Position numbers and translations under genes: made by a program. A DNA stretch of 37,106 nucleotides from Candidatus Sulfotelmatobacter kueseliae (GTDB lineage Bacteria; Acidobacteriota; Terriglobia; Terriglobales; Acidobacteriaceae). Positions 7,421 to 15,252 of this stretch are shown piece after piece (positions within the stretch are counted from its first letter, which is position 1; every line of letters starts with the position of its first letter). Under the pieces are notes generated by a model. It saw nothing but the letters and a program-made list of their open reading frames with translations, was not told where the DNA came from and did not search any database. The DNA lies in NCBI GenBank assembly GCA_900290255.1, contig OMOD01000194.1, positions 1 to 37,106 of the forward strand, written 5' to 3'.

Positions 7421-10400
7421 TCAGAAACTGTAGCGCAGTGCGAACTGCATGACCCGCGGGTTAGTCAACGTAGACGTGTAGAAACCGAAGCCCGTGCTGT
7501 TCGTGAGGCTCAGATTCCCCCCGGCGTTGCTGCCTGCGATGGGTTCCAGGCCGGCAGCGTCAAATCGTACGGCGTTCGTGACGTTGAAGGTTTCCCAACT
7601 GAACCGGAGAGTGGACGACTCGGTTATATTCCAGGTTTTTCCCAGCCCCATGTCGATGCCGAAGTAACCCGCGCCGCGGATCACGTTGCGCTCTCCGCCT
7701 TCGCCTGGCAGCGCATAGCGAAATTGAGCAATCGCCGATGTAACTGAGTCGCAACAGGGATTCTGAAATATGTTGGGGCTGGGAACACCCGCACTGTTCG
7801 CGACCATGAAGGTTCCGCTTTTCGGCTTTGGTCCGACCAGGATCGCGTTGGATGTGTTCTCCCAATTGGTCGGCCAATAGTTCCCATCATTGACCGTGGT
7901 CGGAAAACCGCTGGTCATCCGGAAGATTCCCGTAAGTTCCCAATTGCCGACGACGGCGTCGAGTACGCCACACGTAGCGAAATGTTTTCCCCTCCCCACC
8001 GGCAACTGGTACATCCAGTTCGCATTGAACTGATGGGTCGCGTCAAAATCAGAAACGGCGCGGTTTTGGTTCGGTGACCAGGTATTCATGATGTAACTGG
8101 CGAACCCACCGCCTTCATATTGACTGACACGCTCCGCGTCAGATCCCAGGTCGATCGATTTGGAGAACGTGTAGTTAAGATCGAACTGCAGCCCCTCCGC
8201 CATCTTGCGCCGCAGGCTCATTTGCAAAGCGTTGTAGCTACTGTTGCCGCTGGAGCGCCACACGTACAGCGACGACCACTGTGGATCAAAGAACTGGTAG
8301 GGCTGGGTAACTCCGTTCACGGTGGCGCAGGGAGGAAAGGTCGCACCCGTTGGATCGCAGTACGAGTCCCAGTCAACCTTGAAGAGTTGCGTGGTCATGT
8401 TGATGCCGCCAAAGCAACTGAAGACCTCATACATATTTTGGGTGGCCGTAGGGCTGGCAGGTATGACGCTTCCTGGAGGTGCGCAGGTGATCGTCGGTTG
8501 CATGCCCGTGGCCAGCGGAAACAAGTCCTCCCAGTACTTGATGGGCGTGATGTTCTGTACGGGGGTGCCCGCCTGCACCGCGGCCACGAACATCCTCGTC
8601 GCCGTATACAGATCCATACCCGAATTCGGATCGCGCAGATTCATGGGCTGCGCCACATCCACCTGCTGGAGCAGGCGATGACCAAAACGGCCCACGTAGG
8701 AGGTCTCCAGCACCAGTCCACCGGGCAGTTCGCGAGTGAAGGAAAAATCAATCACATGGGAATAGGGCGTCTTCAATCCGTTGTCCAGGCCCCAACTGAT
8801 AGCGGCGCCGCCCGTCGCCAAGGTATACGGTGGGGTGTAGGGGAACCCGCCTGTGGGCGCCGGCGGGAGCAGTTGGCAAGGCGGGCTTCCACAACCGAAA
8901 TAATCAGACGGGATGTCGTACAACGAATCAAAACGCGGCGCTTGATCCGGATCCACCAGACCGGCAGGATCCCCAATGATAGTTGTCAGCCCGAAAGAAC
9001 CCTCGCGATCGAAAGTGTTGATCACCCCTTCGCCGAAGTGATCGAAGTAGATTCCGTAACCTCCGCGGATCGAACTCTTGTTCGACTCGCCAAACACCCT
9101 CCCTAACCAACTCTTTGTCGAAAAATTAGGAGACCAGGCAAAAGCCAATCGTGGGGCAGCATTTCGGTAATCCCAGTTCCAGATCGGCGGTTTACCGTTA
9201 GCTTGGCCGGACAGTGCGAAGCTCAGCAGCGGTTGGACGCTCTGACCGTTTGCCATGCCCGTGTATCGATTCCGAAACCACTGGCTGACGCCGGGGGTCG
9301 GAGCAACCTGAGTGCCCGTGGTCTCATACGGTGGCTGCAGCAGACTGTAGCGCAAACCAAAGGTCAGGGTTAGATTCGGTTTCGCGCGCCACGCATCTTG
9401 TGCGTACCACTCCGCCTCATGTGAGCGAAAATGGCGCGGAACCATCGCGCCTTCCGGCAGAAGCGTGAAGTTTTTTGTCTCCTGATAGTATGCGGTTGCC
9501 TGCGGCACAATGCCAGTCAAAGTACTCACCGCCAGATCGAAGGCTGCCGAAAACGACCCCGAAACTTCGGGGAACCCCAGGTTAACGAATTGGGGAGCGC
9601 CAGGATCCAGGCTGGTGCCGGTTCCGGCGATTCCGCCAGCCGCCAGCCATGTCGGGTTCACAGTCGCGCTGTTAAACGACTGTGCATTCGATTGCCGAAC
9701 ATTATTAATGATTCGTAAGTTCGTCCCGAACTGCAGCGTATGCTTCCCCTTCGTCCAACTGATGTCATCCACGAAGTTGTTAAGCGGCACCTGAACGTTT
9801 ATGGTGGGCGTTTCTCCTTGGGGATTAGTAAGCCCTCCGGTGTAGAAGCTAATGTATCCCTGCGTCTGCAGTCCCGTCTGGCCAAGACCTTCGCGGATGT
9901 ACCCGTAACGGAAATTGTTAATTAGGGTATTGCTGAATGTCATTGTGTAGCCTGCCGCCAGACCTTTTCCGTTGTTGGTTCCAATCGCGTTTGGTGGCTG
10001 GCCGGGGAATTGGGCGGGATTATCTGTCGCGTGATCGTTCTGCAGGTTCCCGCGCAGAAACAGACGATGGCTTCCGTTCGATGTAAGGTTGTAATCCAGC
10101 TTGACGATGTACGTGTCGAGCTTGGCGGGAGTTGCATCGGCAAAGGTAAACCCTGAAATATTGTAGCCATCGCCCAACGACGGATTGTTCGGCGGCGGAT
10201 AAGCCTGGAAGACAGTCGCGGCCGCTGGATCAACTCCGGGCCCCTGCGGGCAGCTCCCCAGTGCGCTGCAATTTGGGTCGAGATACTTGATGTCGGTCGC
10301 GGTATTCGGGGTAAGCGTGAACAGGCCGCTCGCAGGGCAGGTAGCGTTCAGACCGGCGTTGTCGCATTGATACGTTAGAATGCCCTTGCGGAAGTTTTCG

Positions 10401-11392
10401 CTGGGCACATACCGGTTGACGATGGCCGTTTCGTGCGTCCGCTGGCCCTCATAGGTGGCGAAGAAGAACAGCCGGCTCTTGATGATCGGGCCGCCGATCG
10501 AGCCTCCGAATGTGTTTCGGACCAAATGCGGGGGCACGTTCGGTTCGCCCGCCTGAATCTCCCCAAACTCATTAAACCAGCTATTCGCCTCGCCGATCCT
10601 GGACCGGTTGTATTCATATAACGATCCATGAAAGTTGTTGGTTCCACTCTTCGTCACCAGGGCTACCTGCGCGCCTGAGGAACGACCTGCCTCGGCGTTC
10701 GAATTGGCGGTGGTGACGCGAAATTCCTCGAGCGAGTCCAGGGTTGAACGTAATGCGCCCTCAAACGCGTAGCCCTTCACGGGATCGTTGTCGTCCAGAC
10801 CGTCGACCGTGATATCGGTCTGATCGCTGCGAGCGCCGCTTACTGCGCCGCTGCGGCTGTCTGAATCCGGATCAATTGACGCGCTGTTGCCGGTGTACAG
10901 CACGCCTGGCTGCAGGCTGAGGATGGACACTGGATCGCGGCCCTCAAACGGGAGTGCTGTCATCTGGTCCGCGGTGAACGCATGGCCAAGGCTGGCGTCC
11001 ACGGTGTTGACCAGTGGGGCTTGGCCTGTCACTTCGATGGTTTCGGACACCTTTTGAACCTGCAATGTTTGATTCAGAGTCGCGGGCGTGTTGACCAGCA
11101 GACGAACGTTATCCACTTCAAGGGTTCCAAACCCGGGTGCTTTAATGATGAGGATGTAAGCCGCCGGCGGTAGTTCAAGAAATTGATAGAACCCCTGATC
11201 ATTGGTTTTCGTCGTTCGAGAAAAGGCGGTCGTGGGGTTTGTTATCGTCACTTCCACTCCAGGAACCACCGCCCCTTTGGGATCAACAATGGTCCCGCGC
11301 AAGGAGGTGGTCGAAGTTTGCGCCCAGCTGAGCGTGGCCACGATGACAACAATCAATACCATCAACCCGATTGACCGCTTGTCCGTCGTCAT
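7421..11392 (-). CDS. Oar-like TonB-dependent outer-membrane receptor, 1323 aa
   Basis: A large outer-membrane beta-barrel transporter that takes up ligands too big for porins using TonB energy. After the signal peptide (LMVLIVVIVATLSWAQ) comes a carboxypeptidase-regulatory-like beta-sandwich (about 28-110, with GTIVDPKGAVVPGVEVTI), then a plug domain (about 115-260, ETIEVTGQAPLVNT) and a very long barrel ending in aromatic-rich strands and a terminal Phe (FALRYSF), the BAM recognition signature. The start is firm: AAGGAGG lies 6 nt before ATG 11392. Upstream sit a strong TTGACA-18-TATAAG promoter and a palindrome. Such proteins are greatly expanded in Acidobacteriota, and the substrate cannot be read from sequence. 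The downstream hydrolase and peptidase suggest peptides or peptide-containing material. The long plus-strand ORF at 8120-9106 is a shadow. Confidence 0.92.
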   Translation of the reverse strand: MTTDKRSIGLMVLIVVIVATLSWAQTSTTSLRGTIVDPKGAVVPGVEVTITNPTTAFSRTTKTNDQGFYQFLELPPAAYILIIKAPGFGTLEVDNVRLLVNTPATLNQTLQVQKVSETIEVTGQAPLVNTVDASLGHAFTADQMTALPFEGRDPVSILSLQPGVLYTGNSASIDPDSDSRSGAVSGARSDQTDITVDGLDDNDPVKGYAFEGALRSTLDSLEEFRVTTANSNAEAGRSSGAQVALVTKSGTNNFHGSLYEYNRSRIGEANSWFNEFGEIQAGEPNVPPHLVRNTFGGSIGGPIIKSRLFFFATYEGQRTHETAIVNRYVPSENFRKGILTYQCDNAGLNATCPASGLFTLTPNTATDIKYLDPNCSALGSCPQGPGVDPAAATVFQAYPPPNNPSLGDGYNISGFTFADATPAKLDTYIVKLDYNLTSNGSHRLFLRGNLQNDHATDNPAQFPGQPPNAIGTNNGKGLAAGYTMTFSNTLINNFRYGYIREGLGQTGLQTQGYISFYTGGLTNPQGETPTINVQVPLNNFVDDISWTKGKHTLQFGTNLRIINNVRQSNAQSFNSATVNPTWLAAGGIAGTGTSLDPGAPQFVNLGFPEVSGSFSAAFDLAVSTLTGIVPQATAYYQETKNFTLLPEGAMVPRHFRSHEAEWYAQDAWRAKPNLTLTFGLRYSLLQPPYETTGTQVAPTPGVSQWFRNRYTGMANGQSVQPLLSFALSGQANGKPPIWNWDYRNAAPRLAFAWSPNFSTKSWLGRVFGESNKSSIRGGYGIYFDHFGEGVINTFDREGSFGLTTIIGDPAGLVDPDQAPRFDSLYDIPSDYFGCGSPPCQLLPPAPTGGFPYTPPYTLATGGAAISWGLDNGLKTPYSHVIDFSFTRELPGGLVLETSYVGRFGHRLLQQVDVAQPMNLRDPNSGMDLYTATRMFVAAVQAGTPVQNITPIKYWEDLFPLATGMQPTITCAPPGSVIPASPTATQNMYEVFSCFGGINMTTQLFKVDWDSYCDPTGATFPPCATVNGVTQPYQFFDPQWSSLYVWRSSGNSSYNALQMSLRRKMAEGLQFDLNYTFSKSIDLGSDAERVSQYEGGGFASYIMNTWSPNQNRAVSDFDATHQFNANWMYQLPVGRGKHFATCGVLDAVVGNWELTGIFRMTSGFPTTVNDGNYWPTNWENTSNAILVGPKPKSGTFMVANSAGVPSPNIFQNPCCDSVTSAIAQFRYALPGEGGERNVIRGAGYFGIDMGLGKTWNITESSTLRFSWETFNVTNAVRFDAAGLEPIAGSNAGGNLSLTNSTGFGFYTSTLTNPRVMQFALRYSF

Positions 11393-11419
11393 GCGAATCC
11401 TCCTTGCCAGTCATTTCCA

Positions 11420-11433
11420 GTCACGGATGTGAC
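11420..11433. promoter_or_regulatory. Palindromic operator candidate, copy 1
   Basis: GTCACGGATGTGAC (GTCAC / GTGAC arms), followed by ATCTTG. It lies about 20 bp downstream of the -10 box of the receptor promoter, a position where a bound repressor would block transcription. A nearly identical copy lies at 11564-11577 near the divergent rpiR promoter. Confidence 0.5.
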
Positions 11434-11452
11434 ATCTTGGATGTATGCACGC

Positions 11453-11482
11453 CTTATAGTAAACAAGCGCAAATGCTGTCAA
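11453..11482 (-). promoter_or_regulatory. Promoter of the TonB receptor / serine hydrolase unit
   Basis: Minus strand: TTGACA (plus 11477-11482), 18-nt spacer, TATAAG (plus 11453-11458). It is a near-consensus sigma-70 promoter about 60 bp before ATG 11392. Confidence 0.7.
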
Positions 11483-11563
11483 GGATTTAATTGCAACCTC
11501 TGTCGCGCTGCAAATCGAGAGCAGGCCCAGCACGGAAAGAGGGTCTCTCGAGACAAGAGCAGT

Positions 11564-11577
11564 GTCACAGATGTGAC
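11564..11577. promoter_or_regulatory. Palindromic operator candidate, copy 2
   Basis: GTCACAGATGTGAC, followed by AACTTG. It matches copy 1 at 13 of 14 core positions and in most of the following bases, in the same orientation. It ends 7 bp before the TTGACA box of the rpiR promoter, so one regulator could control both divergent units. RpiR, encoded next door, is the natural candidate (inference). Confidence 0.5.
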
Positions 11578-11584
11578 AACTTGC

Positions 11585-11619
11585 TTGACATCGTCGGCGG
11601 GTGTGATTGATGCTATACG
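11585..11619 (+). promoter_or_regulatory. Candidate promoter of the rpiR operon
   Basis: TTGACA at 11585-11590 is an exact -35 box. The best -10-like sequences are GATGCT (18-nt spacer) and TATACG at 11614-11619 (23-nt spacer); neither is ideal. Any start of transcription from this promoter would fall at or very near the GTG at 11626. Confidence 0.4.
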
Positions 11620-11625
11620 GTCTTT

Positions 11626-12498
11626 GTGGCGAAGCGTGTAACAAACCGGCAGTCGATTGCGCCCAGCTGGCATGAACGCATCGCGGGCCTGTCTCCAAAA
11701 CGACAGGAATTGATCCGTCCTTTGCTCGAAGATCCGCGTAGCTTCTTGTTTCTGAGCATCCGGGCATTGGCCAGAAAGCTAGGCACGGACACGGCCACGA
11801 TGCTGCGCGCGATCCGCGGGATGGGATTTCCCGGGTACCCGGATTTTCGCCGTTACCTGCACGAGTTGACCATCGCCCATGCTACTTCTTTGGATTCCAT
11901 GCTGACGAGCACCACCACGGCTTCCGACATTCCGTCTCACGTTCGGGACTCGCTCGATCAGGACCAGAAGAACTTCGCTAGTTTCCGCAACACGCTAAAC
12001 ACGAAACAGCTGGCCGGACTCGTGCAGCGCATGTGGTCGGCACGCCGTGTCATTCTGCTGGGCGGCGATCTGGCCTCAGCCCTTGTTTTCTATTTGGAAC
12101 ATCACCTGGTGATCCTGGGCTTGCCTGTATTTTCCGCAACCAGTCCGGGCCGGGTAGTCCATCTGGTGCGCACGACAGCCAAACGGGATCTGGTGCTGGC
12201 CATTAGCTTTCACCGAGCGTTGCGGCAGACCGTGGAAGGAATGCGCCAGGCCAAGGCAAAGGGCGCATTCTGCATCGGTATCACAGACACTTTCGTCTCG
12301 CCTATCGCTCGCTTTGCGCACGAGTGCTTTATTGTTTCAGTCGAGACCTGCCATTTCGGAGACTCCTACGTGGGACCGATGGCTCTGCTGGATGTGATTC
12401 TGGTGGCTTGCGCCAACTATCGTCGCAGACACACTCTGGCGCTCGCCCGTGAGGCCGCACAGGAACAGCAGCGCGGGTTTCGCTGGTATCAGGATTAA
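11626..12498 (+). CDS. RpiR-family transcriptional regulator (HTH + SIS), 290 aa
   Basis: RpiR proteins bind DNA through an N-terminal helix-turn-helix and sense phosphosugars through a C-terminal SIS domain. The HTH spans about residues 12-85 (LFLSIRALARKLGTDTATML, then GYPDFRRYL) and the SIS domain about 120-265 (RRVILLGGDLASALVFYLEHH, DLVLAISFHRALRQTVEG, AFCIGITDTFVSPIARFAH). GTG 11626 is the only usable start: an in-frame TGA lies at 11608-11610 and the first internal ATG falls inside the HTH. There is no Shine-Dalgarno, so translation may be leaderless. It is the first gene of a plus-strand operon and divergent from the receptor unit, and probably regulates both. MurR and other sugar-phosphate regulators belong to this family; the effector is unknown. 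Confidence 0.88.
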   Translation: MAKRVTNRQSIAPSWHERIAGLSPKRQELIRPLLEDPRSFLFLSIRALARKLGTDTATMLRAIRGMGFPGYPDFRRYLHELTIAHATSLDSMLTSTTTASDIPSHVRDSLDQDQKNFASFRNTLNTKQLAGLVQRMWSARRVILLGGDLASALVFYLEHHLVILGLPVFSATSPGRVVHLVRTTAKRDLVLAISFHRALRQTVEGMRQAKAKGAFCIGITDTFVSPIARFAHECFIVSVETCHFGDSYVGPMALLDVILVACANYRRRHTLALAREAAQEQQRGFRWYQD

Positions 12499-12567
12499 GA
12501 GCACAGCTGCCTGGCGGCGACCCTCTTGATAACGAATTCGAAAGCGTGCTCATCAGGACTATTTGCT

Positions 12568-13677
12568 ATGCGAATCGAAAGCATTGTACTGCGAGAGCTA
12601 AAGATGCGGCTAAAGGCGCCGTTCGAGACCAGTTCGGAGATAACCTGGAATCGGCGGGTGCTGTTGGTTGAAGTGGGCGTAGATGGGCTCCATGGCTGGG
12701 GTGAGATTACGGCCGCAGAGGATCCTTTCTACAATGCCGAAACCACGGATACGGCTTGGCACGTCACCAGAGACTTCATTGTGCCGCTGGTCATCGGACA
12801 GAGCGTTGCGAGCGCTGATGCGATCGCGAATCTGCTTGATCCAATCCGAGGACACGAGATGGCGAAGGCGGGGATGGAAAACGCAGTCTGGGACATCGAA
12901 GCCCAGCAGCGAGGGCTCCCCCTGGCAAAATTGCTCGGCGGAACTCGGCAGGAAATTCCGAGCGGCGTTTCTATGGGAATTCAAGCCTCGATTCCCGACC
13001 TTCTGGCGAAAATTGAATGCGAGTTGCATGCCGGTTACCAGAGAATCAAGCTCAAAATCAAGCCCGGTAAAGACATTGAGGTCGTCGCTGCAGTTCGGCG
13101 CCAGTATCCCGACATCAAGCTGATGGTCGATGCCAACTCGGCGTACCGGCTCGAACATCTGGAGCTACTGAGGACATTCGATCAGTACGGCCTCATGATG
13201 ATTGAACAGCCGCTGGCCTGGGACGACATTTATGAGCATTCATTGCTACAAGCGCATTTGCGAACACCGATCTGCCTCGACGAGTGTATTCACAATGCTT
13301 CCCATGCCGAAGCGGCGATTAGTCTCGGCGCATGCCGAGTCATCAATGTCAAGCTGGGGCGAGTAGGCGGACATACGCGGGCCAGACATGTGCATGACCT
13401 GAGTGTGCGACACTCCATCCCGGTGTGGTGTGGGGGAATGCTGGAATCTGGTGTGGGCCGCGCCCACAACATTGCCATGTCTGCGCTTCCAGGATTCACT
13501 CTGCCAGGCGATGTCTCCGCCAGCCAGCGCTATTGGAACGAAGACGTCATCGAGCCTGAAGTCGAGGTGAGCCCTGTAGGCACGATACGCGTGCCGGAAA
13601 AAGCCGGGCTGGGCTATGGCATTCGCACAAAGAAAGTCGAAGAGCTTACCGTTCGTCAGGAGCAATGGCGGGCGTGA
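12568..13677 (+). CDS. Enolase-superfamily N-acylamino-acid racemase / o-succinylbenzoate synthase, 369 aa
   Basis: Members of the MenC/NSAR group dehydrate SHCHC in menaquinone synthesis and/or racemise N-succinylamino acids. The start is Met15 of the open frame (MRIESIVLREL), which aligns with family N-termini; AGGA lies about 10 nt upstream. The capping domain (1-125) is followed by the barrel with lysines 161/163/165 in IKLKIKPG, metal ligands Asp188 (VDANSAY), Glu213 (IEQPL) and Asp238 (LDECI), and Lys262 (NVKLGRVGG). The WCGGMLESGVGRAHN segment is typical of NSAR/OSBS and differs from the DxD loop of dipeptide epimerases. No other men gene is nearby, and it sits with an amino-acid permease and a PLP enzyme, so the racemase role is favoured. 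MenC cannot be excluded. Confidence 0.85.
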   Translation: MRIESIVLRELKMRLKAPFETSSEITWNRRVLLVEVGVDGLHGWGEITAAEDPFYNAETTDTAWHVTRDFIVPLVIGQSVASADAIANLLDPIRGHEMAKAGMENAVWDIEAQQRGLPLAKLLGGTRQEIPSGVSMGIQASIPDLLAKIECELHAGYQRIKLKIKPGKDIEVVAAVRRQYPDIKLMVDANSAYRLEHLELLRTFDQYGLMMIEQPLAWDDIYEHSLLQAHLRTPICLDECIHNASHAEAAISLGACRVINVKLGRVGGHTRARHVHDLSVRHSIPVWCGGMLESGVGRAHNIAMSALPGFTLPGDVSASQRYWNEDVIEPEVEVSPVGTIRVPEKAGLGYGIRTKKVEELTVRQEQWRA

Positions 13678-13702
13678 GTAGCAGCTTTCCTTATCCGTCG
13701 TT

Positions 13703-15205
13703 ATGAGCCAGAGTTCCAGACAGACCGCCATGCGAGCAAATTCTGTTGATACGGAGTCTCCCGCGAAGACTGCGATGCCGCCAAGCGGCCATCTGAAGGC
13801 GAATGCACTTTCTCTGAGTGATGCTATTATCCTGGGACTAGCTAGCTCCGCTCCCGCCCAGACGATGGCCGTGGCGCTGCCTGCACTGGTGGCGGCCGTC
13901 GGTTATGCCGGCTTGCTGCCGATCGCGTGCGCTTTTGTCCCTATGCTGGGCATTGCCCTTGCCTATCAGCGCCTGAATCGCTGGGAGCAGAGTGCCGGTG
14001 CTACTTACACTTGGGTCTCCAAAGCGCTGCATCCTTACCTAGGCTTCGTGGCTGGCTGGATGATTCTGCTGTATTACACTCTCGGCACTACGAGTACGAC
14101 GGTGCCAGCTGGTACGTACACACTGCAACTCATCGCCCCCGCTATGGCGAACAACAAGCTGGCAGCTGTTGCCATAGGCAGTCTCTGGAATTTGTTAGTA
14201 ACGTTCCTGCTTCTTTCAGGGATCGAAATCGCTGCGCGCTTTCAGCGGGCTCTGGCGGTCTTTGAATATCTGGTGCTCTTCTTGTTTGTCGTACTCGGCA
14301 TTCGAGCGCTGATGTCGGGCCACGCTGCGGCGCGGGTTACAACTGCATGGTTCAGCGTATCTGGTGCTGGCGGAGTAAAAGGGTTTGCGGCCGGAACTCT
14401 CATCGCTGTGTTTATGTATTCAGGCTGGGACGCTGCCATCTACGTCAACGAGGAGACCAAAGATAAGGAATCAAATCCTGGCCGCGCGGCCTTGTCCAGC
14501 GTGGTCATTCTGCTGTTTGTCTATTGCCTGATCACCTTTGCCTATCAGGGCGCAGTAAGTAGAGCGGCTTTGCAGAGTTCTGCGGGAAATGCACTCGCGG
14601 TCATTGCACAACGCCTGATGCCACGTTCGGGTTCGCTGTTGTTAAGTCTCGTCGTGTTGTTAGGGACGGTCGCATGCCTGCAGGTAGCGATTGTGTCGTC
14701 GTCAAGGCTTGGGTTCGCTATGGCGGGGGACCGCGTAATGCCGCGGTTTTTCAGGATCGTTCACCCACGAACCGGGAGCCCTTGGGCAGTGACGCTGTTC
14801 ATGGGTGGCATCAACCTGGTTTTCCTGATGTTGACGGCATTTGAAGCTGGGGGCGTGCGCGAAGTGTTGTCCAACATTGCCAGCGCACTTGGCATAATTG
14901 CGTCGTTGTTCTATGCGCTAACAGCCATCGCTGCTGTCTGGCAATATCGAGCTGCGTTATTCAGAAACGTCGGCAATTTTATCTTCGGAGGTCTTTGGCC
15001 GGCGCTAGGGGCAGTATCTCTTCTCGCCATAGTCGTGGAGGCAGTCTTGACGCGAGCTGTTTCGACTTCGGTGCTCTGGGCAGGTCTCGGAGCCACCGCT
15101 ATAGCGCTGCCCGTTGCAGTCGGCATTCGTTACATTGGCAAGGTGCCTTTCTTTAGCCAATCACCTCGGAATCAGATCCAGCCCGATCAGGCAAGGCAGA
15201 TTTGA
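13703..15205 (+). CDS. APC-superfamily amino acid permease, 500 aa
   Basis: A cytoplasmic-membrane secondary transporter of the amino acid-polyamine-organocation superfamily. A hydrophilic N-terminus of about 35 residues precedes about 12 hydrophobic segments. The first helix region (LSLSDAIILGLASSAPAQTM) and the loop QSAGATYTWVSKALHPYLGFVAGW carry the family's small-residue-rich pattern, and GWDAAIYVNEETKD near residue 250 matches the helix 6 region. ATG 13703 has no strong Shine-Dalgarno; Met10 or Met25 are possible starts. It lies 25 bp after the racemase and about 45 bp before the aminotransferase, in the same operon. Substrate is probably an amino acid or a derivative handled by those two enzymes (inference). 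Confidence 0.88.
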   Translation: MSQSSRQTAMRANSVDTESPAKTAMPPSGHLKANALSLSDAIILGLASSAPAQTMAVALPALVAAVGYAGLLPIACAFVPMLGIALAYQRLNRWEQSAGATYTWVSKALHPYLGFVAGWMILLYYTLGTTSTTVPAGTYTLQLIAPAMANNKLAAVAIGSLWNLLVTFLLLSGIEIAARFQRALAVFEYLVLFLFVVLGIRALMSGHAAARVTTAWFSVSGAGGVKGFAAGTLIAVFMYSGWDAAIYVNEETKDKESNPGRAALSSVVILLFVYCLITFAYQGAVSRAALQSSAGNALAVIAQRLMPRSGSLLLSLVVLLGTVACLQVAIVSSSRLGFAMAGDRVMPRFFRIVHPRTGSPWAVTLFMGGINLVFLMLTAFEAGGVREVLSNIASALGIIASLFYALTAIAAVWQYRAALFRNVGNFIFGGLWPALGAVSLLAIVVEAVLTRAVSTSVLWAGLGATAIALPVAVGIRYIGKVPFFSQSPRNQIQPDQARQI

Positions 15206-15231
15206 CGGGGACTGTTGATCAGGAGACTACG

Positions 15232-15252
15232 ATGAAAGAGGGCCTGATATGA
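15232..15252 (+). other. Six-codon minicistron MKEGLI coupled to the aminotransferase
   Basis: ATG 15232 follows AGGAG by 6 nt and encodes MKEGLI. Its TGA (15250-15252) overlaps the start of the next gene as ATGA. This Shine-Dalgarno is better than the GAGGG directly before ATG 15249, so ribosomes may load on the minicistron and re-initiate. It could also be a chance feature. Confidence 0.35.

Noticed and set aside
8120..9106. 328-codon plus-strand ORF opposite the first TonB receptor
   Set aside because: Antisense shadow of a clear receptor gene; Arg/His-rich composition and no family features.
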